From positions 1 to 7,551 of the forward strand of contig UQXE01000060.1 of NCBI GenBank assembly GCA_900544965.1: 7,551 nt of DNA. Direction: 5' to 3'. The notes below the pieces were generated by a model. It searched no databases and was not told where the DNA came from. It saw only the letters and a program-made list of their open reading frames with translations. This document shows positions 1 to 5,931 of this stretch, piece after piece; position 1 is the first letter of the stretch; each line of letters opens with the position of its first letter. The translations under genes and the position numbers were made by a program. This DNA is from an uncultured Eubacteriales bacterium. Lineage in GTDB: Bacteria; Bacillota; Clostridia; Christensenellales; CAG-138.

Positions 1-5
1 GTACT

Positions 6-55
6 CCATTTTTTGAACCGCCTATGGCGGTAATAGGTTCTAAGCCGCCGGAGGC
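6..55 (-). repeat. 50-bp dispersed intergenic repeat, left copy
   Basis: Read on the minus strand, this stretch matches 7366-7415 at 47 of 50 positions, so the two copies are inverted about 7.3 kb apart. It has three parts: a GC-rich imperfect palindrome (GCCTCCGGCGGC), the word TTAGAACC, and a hairpin CCGCC-ATA-GGCGG (18-30) followed by TTC and six A. The word GCCTCCGGCGGCTTAGAACC recurs at 7504-7523. It lies just downstream of the hydrogenase stop codon. In the hydrogenase direction the hairpin is followed by A's rather than T's, so it is not an obvious terminator for that gene. It is probably a REP-like intergenic repeat; its function is unknown. Confidence 0.8.
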
Positions 56-95
56 TAAGCCGTCGGAGACAATCGTTTCCTATCCGTTTCTCGGA

Positions 96-1829
96 TCACT
101 TCTTAGACCTGTCGACGTAATGCGTATGCAGAAGCTCGTGCGACTTATGGCCGCAGGGCTCGCCAAGGAACTCCTCATACAGCTTCTTTACCGACGGGTT
201 CTTGTGCGACTTTCTTATCGGCATATCGCGGTCAACGCCGTAAGTCGCCCTGGCGCGCGCCGCCCTGGGGTCAACCTCGTACCTGGCGCGCGAATCGACA
301 TACGGCTGTCCGCCGCCGGTTACGCAGCCGCCCGGGCATCCCATGATCTCTATAAAGTGATAGTTCTTTTCTCCGCGCCTGATCGCGTCGAGCAGCTTGC
401 CCGCGTTTGCGGTGCCGTGAGCTATGGCTATCTTTATTTCCATGCCGGCAATGTCTACAGTAGCCTCTTTTATTCCTTCGAGGCCGCGAACATCCTCGTA
501 TTCGATCTTATCCATGTCCTGGCCGGTAAGCACATCCGCCACCGTGCGCAGCGCCGCTTCCATTACGCCGCCCGTTACGCCGAATATGACCGCCGCGCCC
601 GTGGAATCGCCCAGCATCGGGTCAAACTCCTCGTCGGGAAGGTTGACAAAATCGATTGAAGCCTGCTTTAGCATCCTTGCAAGCTCGCGTGTGGTCAGGT
701 TGGCGTCCACGTCGCGGTAGCCTTCGCGCCCCATCTCGGGCCGGATGATCTCAAACTTCTTGGCCGTACACGGCATTATCGATACGATGAACAGCTCCCT
801 GGGATCAAGCCCGTTGCGCTTTGCGAAATACGTCTTTGTAATCGCGCCCTGCATCTGGTTCGGGCTCTTGCAGGTGGAGAGGTTCGGTATAAAGTCGGGG
901 TAGAAGTGCTCGCAGTACTTAACCCAGCCTGGGCTGCATGAGGTGATCATAGGCAGCACTCCGCCTTCCTTTATCCTGTTTAGCAGCTCCGTGCCCTCCT
1001 CCATGATGGTGAGGTCGGCCCCAAAGTCTACGTCAAACACCTTATAAGCGCCAAGCCTCCTGAGCGCCGCCGCCAGCTTGCCTGGAGTGGCCGTGCCAAC
1101 CGGCATGCCGAATTCCTCGCCTATCGCTACGCGCACGGCCGGAGCCGGCTGGAAGATAACCTTTTTATTCGGGTCCGCAAGCGCCGCCCAGACCTCTTTG
1201 GTCGAATCCTTTTCGGTAAGCGCTCCGGTGGGACATGCCGCTATGCACTGTCCGCAGTTTATGCACGCTACGTCGTCAAGCGTCTTTCCAAAGGCCGAGC
1301 CTACCTGGGTTTTGAAGCCGCGGTTCTGCATGCCGATAGCGCATACGCCCTGCGTTTTCTCGCAGGCCGCCACGCAGCGGCGGCAGAGTATGCATTTATT
1401 GTTGTCGCGTACGATGCTGGGCGAAGCCTCGTCAACCGTGCGGATTATGCGCTCCCCGTCGAACTCGATGTCGGTTATGCCAAGCTCGTCTGACAGCGTT
1501 TGAAGCTCGCAGTGATGATTGCGCTTGCAGGTGAGGCAGGAGCGGTCATGATCGGACAGTATCAGCTCCAGCACGGAACGCCTGGCGCTCAGCACCTTGG
1601 GCGTAGCTGTAAGGACCTCCATGCCCTCGGCAACGGGGAGTACGCATGAAGCCTGCAGCCTTCCGTTTTTCGCATCCTCAACAAGGCACATGCGGCATGC
1701 GCCGATATTGTTGATGTCTTTAAGGTTGCAAAGCGTAGGTATCCTTATGCCCTCGGCAAGCGCCGCTTCCAATACGGTCGTGCCTTCTTCGGCCTGTACG
1801 GTGCGCCCATCGATTTTGAATGTAACCAT
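96..1829 (-). CDS. hydA: [FeFe] hydrogenase, group A, CpI-like (M3) domain layout
   Basis: This enzyme catalyses reversible proton reduction to H2 at an H-cluster, probably in the cytoplasm with ferredoxin and/or NADH-derived electrons. Numbering from the ATG at 1829 (577 aa), the domains are: a [2Fe-2S] plant-ferredoxin domain (C34, C45, C48, C62); a His-ligated [4Fe-4S] site (H94, C98, C101, C107); two [4Fe-4S] sites (C146/149/152/156 and C189/192/195/199); then the H-domain with L1 TSCSPGW near 296-302, L2 MPCTAKKFE (C354) and L3 MGCPGGCVTGGGQP (C498, C502). The C-terminus resembles the small-subunit domain. Length and cysteine spacing match Clostridium pasteurianum CpI (574 aa) within one residue. 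A TTG start three codons upstream is possible, but it leaves only 3 nt after the AAAGGG ribosome site, so ATG is preferred. No HydB/HydC- or HndA/B/C-like gene lies upstream, so it appears to be transcribed alone from its own promoter; only 95 bp are visible downstream. The best matches by memory are HndD-like NADH-dependent enzymes, but the electron donor cannot be read here. L1 has Ser where CpI has a second Cys. Confidence 0.96.
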   Translation of the reverse strand: MVTFKIDGRTVQAEEGTTVLEAALAEGIRIPTLCNLKDINNIGACRMCLVEDAKNGRLQASCVLPVAEGMEVLTATPKVLSARRSVLELILSDHDRSCLTCKRNHHCELQTLSDELGITDIEFDGERIIRTVDEASPSIVRDNNKCILCRRCVAACEKTQGVCAIGMQNRGFKTQVGSAFGKTLDDVACINCGQCIAACPTGALTEKDSTKEVWAALADPNKKVIFQPAPAVRVAIGEEFGMPVGTATPGKLAAALRRLGAYKVFDVDFGADLTIMEEGTELLNRIKEGGVLPMITSCSPGWVKYCEHFYPDFIPNLSTCKSPNQMQGAITKTYFAKRNGLDPRELFIVSIMPCTAKKFEIIRPEMGREGYRDVDANLTTRELARMLKQASIDFVNLPDEEFDPMLGDSTGAAVIFGVTGGVMEAALRTVADVLTGQDMDKIEYEDVRGLEGIKEATVDIAGMEIKIAIAHGTANAGKLLDAIRRGEKNYHFIEIMGCPGGCVTGGGQPYVDSRARYEVDPRAARARATYGVDRDMPIRKSHKNPSVKKLYEEFLGEPCGHKSHELLHTHYVDRSKK

Positions 1830-1858
1830 TATACCCAAAACCCTTTCTTGTATATATT

Positions 1859-1873
1859 TCCGGAATTTCCGGA
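1859..1873. promoter_or_regulatory. 15-bp perfect odd palindrome in the hydA leader
   Basis: TCCGGAA-T-TTCCGGA is a perfect inverted repeat about 30 nt upstream of the hydA ATG and just before its AAAGGG ribosome site. It lies downstream of the predicted transcription start, so it could be a roadblock operator or a small RNA hairpin near the ribosome site. It does not resemble the Rex operator as I know it (TTGTGA half-sites). The regulator is unknown. Confidence 0.4.
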
Positions 1874-1896
1874 GAGAAAACGCTCAAAGCGAAAAC

Positions 1897-1952
1897 GCCA
1901 GGGACACGTGCGGGCGCATATGCGCTCACAAAACCGCTTTTAATTCCCTGAC
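1897..1952 (-). promoter_or_regulatory. Structured hydA 5' leader: stem enclosing a 12-bp palindrome
   Basis: In the minus-strand transcript, GUCAGGGA (from 1952-1945) can pair with UCCCUGGC (from 1904-1897) over 8 bp with one G-U pair, extendable by two wobbles. The enclosed segment carries the perfect palindrome GCGCATATGCGC at 1914-1925. Together these make a plausible two-hairpin leader between the promoter and the ribosome site. It could be a regulatory leader or incidental structure; I recognise no known riboswitch. Confidence 0.35.
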
Positions 1953-1976
1953 ACGCTTTTTATCGTATCATAAAAA

Positions 1977-2005
1977 ATACTAACATGGCAAAAACGCTGT
2001 GTCAA
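1977..2005 (-). promoter_or_regulatory. Predicted housekeeping promoter of hydA
   Basis: On the minus strand there is a perfect -35 box TTGACA (2005-2000), a 17-bp spacer, and a -10 box TAGTAT (1982-1977, 4 of 6 consensus). Transcription would start near 1970, giving a leader of about 140 nt before the ATG at 1829. The box quality and exact 17-bp spacing make this the best candidate in the intergenic region. Confidence 0.65.
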
Positions 2006-2254
2006 TCTAACCAGCGTTCAAAAACTGTTAAGCCTGCTATATATTATAAGGATGAAATGGAATTTTATGTATCATAACGGCTTAACCGCAGACCTGTTAA
2101 ACCCTGAAACCCCCGTCTTTGGTTAAATACCCTGAGGCGGGCTTAGATCTCGCTTATGGCGCGAAACGCCGCCAGCGGCCGGCGGAATATTAGCCTATGT
2201 CGAATTAATCTGACAAATATTGATAAAACAAGTTAAAAATCATTAAAATTATTT
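2006..2254. other. Noncoding divergent intergenic region, no gene seen
   Basis: This is the middle of the 469-bp gap between the divergent hydA and SpoIID-like genes. I see no supported coding region or RNA gene. It holds a TTAACC/GGTTAA pair (2084-2089 and 2119-2124, approximate) and a GC-rich patch near 2157-2188 with short self-complementary words (GGCG...CGCC, CCGC...GCGG) but no T-run. The rest is AT-rich and leads into the downstream promoter. Confidence 0.5.
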
Positions 2255-2263
2255 TGTTATAAT
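2255..2263 (+). promoter_or_regulatory. Predicted extended -10 promoter of the SpoIID-like gene
   Basis: TGTTATAAT is a perfect -10 hexamer with the TGn extension, in an AT-rich stretch. The only upstream -35-like word is weak (TTAAAA at 2233-2238, 19-bp spacing), as is common for extended -10 promoters. The start site would be near 2270, giving a leader of about 29 nt that carries GAGGAGG (2285-2291), 7 nt before the ATG at 2299. Confidence 0.55.
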
Positions 2264-2298
2264 GTTTACATATAGATATAATATGAGGAGGTTTTATT

Positions 2299-3651
2299 AT
2301 GAAACGGTTTACTTCACTATTGCTGGCTGCTGTATTCATTGTAATGTCGTTTCCGCTGGCGTCGGCGGAGGAAAACGGTTCGTTTTTCAAAGCCGACGCA
2401 GCGCTGATAAGCGAATATTTCAAAGCAATCGGCGAACAGGACTATTCATCCGGCTTTAAGCTGCTAAGCGCCGGCCAGAGGGAGCTTATGAAAAGCGTTG
2501 AGGCGCAGAATTCCGCCGAGAAGGAAGGCATATGGAGCGTTTCGTCGGTGAACTCCGCAGAGATTATGTGCGACGCAACCGACAGCGAAGAATTGGATAA
2601 AAGCCTGTTAGATTCCGGTATAGTTGACCGCAGATCCTATCTTGTTAAACTCAATATTTCGGTCTATAATGATAATATGTTCTTTTACGATGGCAACAAT
2701 TACTTGATCATCACAGTAGGAACAGAGGATGGACAGCGAAGGATATTCCACGACACATTGGCCCTGCCGGACCTGATATTGAAGCACGAGGATGAAGACG
2801 CCGCGTTTAAATATTTCGACGTCCGCTTTTCCGAGGAGCGGGGCGGCTACAGGCCGGTGCGCGGGGACGGCTCAAAGATAGGCGTATCGCATTCGGGAAC
2901 CATGCCTTCCTCTATAAGGGTAAAGCGGGTTGAATACGGCGGCGGGGCGATAAGCACCGTAAACTTTCTCACGTACTGCAAATATGTGGCCTGCGCCGAG
3001 GTAGGCTACAGCGAATCCGGCCATGTCAACTATCACAAATCCGCCTGCATGGCAGTAAAGAACTTTGGCTGGTTCAGAACCCTGTCGCCAAGGAGCTCCA
3101 GCGGAGGGTTCCACGTGCATGACAACACGGACGACCAGATATACAATCCCGACAGATACAACCTCTCCGATTCGAGCCTGTCAAGGCTTTTAAGCAACTT
3201 AAGCTCAATCTGGAACGTGATAATGGTCAACTCGGAGAAGAAGATATTCCAGTCCTTTTACGCCACCGGAAGCTCAACGACCTACGAGCGCCGCAACCGC
3301 GGAAAGCTGTATCATTACGGCGCGAAGCTGTTCGCCAACCAGGGCAGAAGCTACAGCTGGATACTGGACTATTACTACAGCAATACAAAAATAGATGATT
3401 ATAATAATTATTTTTATCTTACGTCGACAGGCCCCATAACCGTATGCGCCAGCCATTCCGGCGGCACGATTCTTGAAACCAGCCGAAGCGGCCATAAGAA
3501 GAAATGCTCCTCATGCAACTACCTGTACACCGAAAACCACACATGGAGGACCCAGGGCCAGTATATGGTGTGCACGGTCTGCGGCTATTCGGTGATGGTT
3601 ACGAGAGCTCAAACCGTTAAAGAAACCCTCGGTTACAATGAGGCCTGGTAA
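2299..3651 (+). CDS. Secreted SpoIID-like protein with NTF2-like N-domain and C-terminal CxxC pair
   Basis: The protein is 450 aa, and GAGGAGG 7 nt upstream supports the start. A signal peptide spans residues 1-23 (KR, hydrophobic core, cleavage after ASA), so it is exported. Residues about 31-160 look like an NTF2-like or DUF4829-type alpha+beta domain (AALISEYFKAIGEQDYSSGF). Residues about 222-366 match the SpoIID/LytB fold in order: YCKYVACAEVGYSE, KSACMAVKNFGWF, the DQIYN word, SIWNVIMV, FQSFYATGSSTTYE and SYSWILDYYYSNTKI. SpoIID is a peptidoglycan lytic transglycosylase whose catalytic Glu sits in the first of these motifs; E234 is the candidate here. The family's KAQAVAxRTY motif is degenerate (the usual Gln is Ala250-adjacent and not retained), so activity is uncertain. 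After residue 400 come C403/C406 and C425/C428, a possible zinc ribbon. It is unlikely to be the sporulation SpoIID itself, as it lacks that locus. It probably works with the downstream lipoprotein at the cell wall. Confidence 0.8.
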   Translation: MKRFTSLLLAAVFIVMSFPLASAEENGSFFKADAALISEYFKAIGEQDYSSGFKLLSAGQRELMKSVEAQNSAEKEGIWSVSSVNSAEIMCDATDSEELDKSLLDSGIVDRRSYLVKLNISVYNDNMFFYDGNNYLIITVGTEDGQRRIFHDTLALPDLILKHEDEDAAFKYFDVRFSEERGGYRPVRGDGSKIGVSHSGTMPSSIRVKRVEYGGGAISTVNFLTYCKYVACAEVGYSESGHVNYHKSACMAVKNFGWFRTLSPRSSSGGFHVHDNTDDQIYNPDRYNLSDSSLSRLLSNLSSIWNVIMVNSEKKIFQSFYATGSSTTYERRNRGKLYHYGAKLFANQGRSYSWILDYYYSNTKIDDYNNYFYLTSTGPITVCASHSGGTILETSRSGHKKKCSSCNYLYTENHTWRTQGQYMVCTVCGYSVMVTRAQTVKETLGYNEAW

Positions 3652-3699
3652 ACATAATATAATAATATGAGAACGAAAAATTATGCAAGGAGAAAATGT

Positions 3700-4518
3700 A
3701 TGAAAAGATATATCGCGTTCATCGTTGCAATCCTGATCCTGTTTGCCTTGGGGTGCTCAAATCCTCAAACGTCGGGCGGCGGCACGCCGGACGCGCAAAC
3801 GCCGTCTGCGCCGCCCACGGCCCAGGCTTCCACGCCGGCGCCGCCTTCATCCGCGCCCAGCCCCACGCCGGACGCGGATGCGGCGTATTCGCGCCGTGAC
3901 ATTGAATTTGACGGCGGGGATTACGCCAGCCTTGGACGGCTTATGGAAAAGTGCGGGTTCGGTCTTATGGATACGGATGAAAAGGGCAATACGTTTTATA
4001 AATTTGAGGCCGATCCAGGCGATCTTACGCGGCCGCTCTGGCGGGCAAGGGAGCAAAACGCGCCGGTTGAGAGCGCGATTGTTCAGATATGCGCGATTAA
4101 GCCCTCCGACCGTTCCGGACTGCCGGGCTATGACGGACGGGGATTAGGGCCCGTGAGCATACTGGAGGTCAGGCGCGTTGAGGAAAACCCAAACTATACT
4201 GACGACGGGGACGAACCGTATTACATAGTAAACGAAAAGACCGAGGAGTTCGTGTTCGGGGATTTCCTCCTGTTGTTTTTGAATGGATACGGTATAACAA
4301 AGCATTCGTATCCGGTAGTATCCGACGGCATGGAAAGCCGCCTTGAGATGTATATAAAGGAGGACCTGGACAAGGTGATAGAGGGCGTAAAGGCGGCGGG
4401 CGAGCCCTGGTGGTTCTATAATATGTATTACTGCAATGACGAGGTCGTCTGTCTTAGGCAGGTTGAGGAAAGCCCCACATATATGAACTATGACGTCAAG
4501 AACTGGAAGCTGAAATAG
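3700..4518 (+). CDS. Small surface lipoprotein of unknown function with Pro/Ala-rich linker
   Basis: The start is set at 3700, where AAGGAG lies 7 nt upstream; an in-frame ATG at 3667 lacks a ribosome site and would add 11 residues before the signal peptide. The 272-aa product has a hydrophobic signal (MKRYIAFIVAILILF) ending in ALGC, with Cys19 as the likely lipidated residue; this lipobox is slightly atypical because Leu is at -2. Residues 20-62 form a Pro/Ala/Ser/Thr-rich linker that would hold the rest off the membrane. The domain from about residue 63 to 272 is acidic and aromatic-rich, and I do not recognise it. A related word occurs twice: RRVEENPNY (about 158-166) and RQVEESPTY (about 253-261). 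It starts 48 nt after the SpoIID-like gene with no terminator between them, so the two are probably co-transcribed and act on the same surface. Confidence is high for the lipoprotein call and nil for a specific function. Confidence 0.8.
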   Translation: MKRYIAFIVAILILFALGCSNPQTSGGGTPDAQTPSAPPTAQASTPAPPSSAPSPTPDADAAYSRRDIEFDGGDYASLGRLMEKCGFGLMDTDEKGNTFYKFEADPGDLTRPLWRAREQNAPVESAIVQICAIKPSDRSGLPGYDGRGLGPVSILEVRRVEENPNYTDDGDEPYYIVNEKTEEFVFGDFLLLFLNGYGITKHSYPVVSDGMESRLEMYIKEDLDKVIEGVKAAGEPWWFYNMYYCNDEVVCLRQVEESPTYMNYDVKNWKLK

Positions 4519-4520
4519 AC

Positions 4521-4551
4521 GCGTTTAAAGCTAATAAGGCTTTCTTAACGC
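4521..4551 (+). terminator. Hairpin just after the lipoprotein stop codon, possible terminator
   Basis: GCGTT pairs with AACGC and, inside it, AAAGC pairs with GCTTT around a 7-nt loop, with a small internal bulge. It sits 2 nt after the stop codon, where a 3'-end hairpin is expected. No clean T-run follows, so it may be a weak or non-intrinsic terminator, or an mRNA-stabilising end. Confidence 0.35.
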
Positions 4552-4558
4552 AATGGCG

Positions 4559-4604
4559 GGCTGAGAGCGGGACGCGCCCATACGGGAGGGTTCCGCTTTC
4601 AGCC
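4559..4604. repeat. 12-bp GC-rich inverted repeat
   Basis: GGCTGAGAGCGG (4559-4570) and CCGCTTTCAGCC (4593-4604) are complementary at 11 of 12 positions, the last being a G-U pair in plus-strand RNA. The 22-nt loop contains a short CCC/GGG pair. No T-run follows. It lies between the gene end and the MITE-like element and could be part of a structured 3' end. Confidence 0.4.
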
Positions 4605-4718
4605 GCGCAGGGTAAAACGCATTCTGATAAAAACAGATACCCTCAGCCCACAAGGGTAAACACGGCTAAAGGGCCGGATTCGGGCCATCTCTATATTCCC
4701 ATCGCTTGAAATAGCGCT

Positions 4719-4813
4719 GCCTTATCCCGCGCTCCCCGGCATTGAACTTGCCATAAATCCGGCGCCTCAAGGCCTTCACGGTTTTCGCTCTGCCGGCCCG
4801 CGCGGGATAAGGC
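4719..4813. repeat. 14-bp perfect inverted repeat inside the MITE-like element
   Basis: GCCTTATCCCGCGC (4719-4732) and GCGCGGGATAAGGC (4800-4813) are perfect reverse complements. The right arm overlaps the arm of the larger 27-bp inverted repeat at 4800-4803, so the two hairpins compete. This makes alternative folds of the element possible. Confidence 0.6.
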
Positions 4814-4897
4814 GCGGCGCATGCGCACAGGCGCAGCGGGCACTGCGGCAAGCGGCCGGAACGGGGTTCAGCGCGGGCCGGCAGAGCGAAAACCGTG
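4777..4897. repeat. 27-bp perfect inverted repeat inside the MITE-like element
   Basis: Arms 4777-4803 and 4871-4897 are exact reverse complements over 27 bp (starting CACGGTTTTCGCTCTGCC), separated by 67 nt of GC-rich sequence. The right arm overlaps the inner 5 bp of the right terminal repeat, so this is a second, nested inverted copy of the element's right end. Such length without a mismatch implies recent origin or selection for the structure. Confidence 0.75.
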
Positions 4898-5066
4898 GTT
4901 ACCCTTGTCATCTGAGGGCATATTTAACGGTGATTAAACGCATCGGGGAAGATCCCGATACCGCGTGTTTGCCGTATTCTTTTAAGTATGTGCTCAACTC
5001 TGGCGCACGGATAGGCAAATCCGCCTAAGGGGTGGCGCCGCCAGGCTACGGCACGAAATTGGATGT

Positions 5067-5095
5067 TTGACATTTACACGGGCGGATACTAAAAT
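5067..5095 (+). promoter_or_regulatory. Predicted promoter of the methyltransferase gene
   Basis: A perfect -35 box TTGACA (5067-5072), a 17-bp spacer and a -10 box TAAAAT (5090-5095, 5 of 6 consensus) place the transcription start near 5102, about 75 nt before the chosen start codon. The gene is therefore independently transcribed and not part of the upstream unit. Confidence 0.7.
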
Positions 5096-5177
5096 TTAAG
5101 CGGAACTGATTCTGGATATTCTCGAATTGCCAGGATAAGGCGCGGAACAATATTCTATTGAAATGATGGGTGGTTTC

Positions 5178-5855
5178 ATGGGCAATTATTATTTGGAAAG
5201 CATGAACGCGATAAAGCTCTACAGCGTATATCAAACGGAAATAGAAAGGGTAAAGCAGTATCTTGACAGTGAGATCGAATTTGTGCGGAGCCAGCTGCCG
5301 CCTGACAGCATTGCGCTTGAAATGGGCGCGGGTTACGGGCGCGTGATGAAAAGGCTGTCGCCAAGCGTAAAATTCATATATGGACTTGATATTTCCGAAA
5401 GCTCCGTGGAATTTGGGCAGAAGTATCTTCAACCGTGTACCAACTGCAGGCTTAACGTATCGGATGTATACCAATTTGACAGCAAGATAAAGTTTGACGC
5501 CGTATTATGCCTGCAAAACGGCCTGTCAGCCATTAAAGGAAGCGCGAACAGGCTGGTTGAAATCGCGATGGGGCTGCTAAAAGAGGATGGGAAAGCGTTT
5601 TTCAGCAGTTACAGCGCCAAGTTCTGGGAAGTTCGGCTGGCCTGGTTTCAGGAGCAGGCGGATAAAGGCTTGCTTGGGGAGATTGATTACGAGAGTACCG
5701 GCGATGGAAAGATAGTATGCAGGGATGGGTTTACGGCAACTACGTTTTCATTTGGCGATATGGAACGACTGGGAGAGGCAAGCGGGTGTCGGTATACGGT
5801 TCAGGAAGTGGACGATTCGAGCATCTTTTTGACTATTAAAAAGAGAATTAAATAA
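5178..5855 (+). CDS. Class I SAM-dependent methyltransferase, substrate unknown
   Basis: The protein transfers a methyl group from S-adenosylmethionine to an unknown acceptor and is predicted cytosolic, with no signal or membrane segment. At the chosen start (225 aa) the Rossmann-fold motifs are: motif I EMGAGYGR (about residues 48-55), the acidic residue after beta-2 in IYGLDISE (Asp about 71), an acidic Asp about 96 in NVSDVYQFD, and the motif IV strand FDAVLCLQNGLS (about 106-117). The C-terminal part is short, as expected for this family. The opening NYYxES...YSVYQTEIERVKQYLDSEIEFV resembles family members I remember that begin near NYY. An in-frame ATG at 5163 would add five residues but has no ribosome site; ATG 5178 has a weak GGTGG 4 nt upstream. 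It has its own promoter and stands next to a decayed CRISPR array, with no evidence of a functional link. The methyltransferase call is firm; the substrate cannot be inferred. Confidence 0.88.
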   Translation: MGNYYLESMNAIKLYSVYQTEIERVKQYLDSEIEFVRSQLPPDSIALEMGAGYGRVMKRLSPSVKFIYGLDISESSVEFGQKYLQPCTNCRLNVSDVYQFDSKIKFDAVLCLQNGLSAIKGSANRLVEIAMGLLKEDGKAFFSSYSAKFWEVRLAWFQEQADKGLLGEIDYESTGDGKIVCRDGFTATTFSFGDMERLGEASGCRYTVQEVDDSSIFLTIKKRIK

Positions 5856-5880
5856 ACATGGACTATTGGGCGTAGGGCGC

Positions 5881-5899
5881 AGGCTTCGTTTTAGCCTTT
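5881..5899 (+). terminator. Weak hairpin-T terminator candidate after the methyltransferase gene
   Basis: AGGCT pairs with AGCCT around a 7-nt loop and is followed by TTTT (counting the last base of the arm). The stem is short, so termination strength is doubtful, but position (25 nt after the stop) and orientation fit. It also lies where a CRISPR leader would be expected, and no AT-rich leader is visible. Confidence 0.35.
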
Positions 5900-5931
5900 T
5901 CAACAGCTGCATACCGTTCAACACAGTTTAC

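Larger units (their letters stand above)
4640..4918. mobile_element. MITE-like 279-bp noncoding element with 26-bp imperfect terminal inverted repeats
   Basis: The left end (4640-4665: CCCTCAG, CCC, ACAAGGGTAA, A, CACGG) matches the reverse complement of the right end (4893-4918) at 22 of 26 positions. Both ends read CCCTCAG inward, and both are close to a TA dinucleotide outside (4637-4638 and 4921-4922). The interior is GC-rich, has no supported gene, and contains nested inverted repeats. Size, terminal repeats, lack of a transposase and position between two gene units all fit a miniature inverted-repeat transposable element. A target-site duplication is not convincing. It could instead be a large structured noncoding RNA. 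An 81-codon minus-strand reading frame inside starts within the terminal repeat and has an Arg-rich composition with no recognisable domain; I treat it as noncoding. Confidence 0.55.

Noticed and set aside
24..659. 211-codon plus-strand frame opposite the hydrogenase gene
   Set aside because: It is antisense to a clear hydrogenase coding region and shows no domain of its own. The same holds for other plus-strand frames between 424 and 1983.
1829..1838. TTG start of the hydrogenase three codons upstream
   Set aside because: Only 3 nt would separate it from the ribosome site; the ATG start gives cysteine numbering nearly identical to CpI.
2277..2282. A second perfect TATAAT with TTGTTA 17 bp upstream
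   Set aside because: Transcription would start around 2289, inside the ribosome binding site, so the extended -10 box at 2255-2263 is the better promoter.
4666..4911. 81-codon minus-strand frame in the MITE-like element
   Set aside because: It starts inside the terminal inverted repeat, is Arg/Ala-rich from GC-rich sequence, and has no recognisable domain or good ribosome site.
4921..5066. Small hairpins such as ATCGGG...CCCGAT (4942-4959) as an RNA gene or riboswitch
   Set aside because: They are short, lie upstream of the predicted methyltransferase promoter so are not in its leader, and match no RNA class I recognise. No tRNA or rRNA was seen anywhere in the window.
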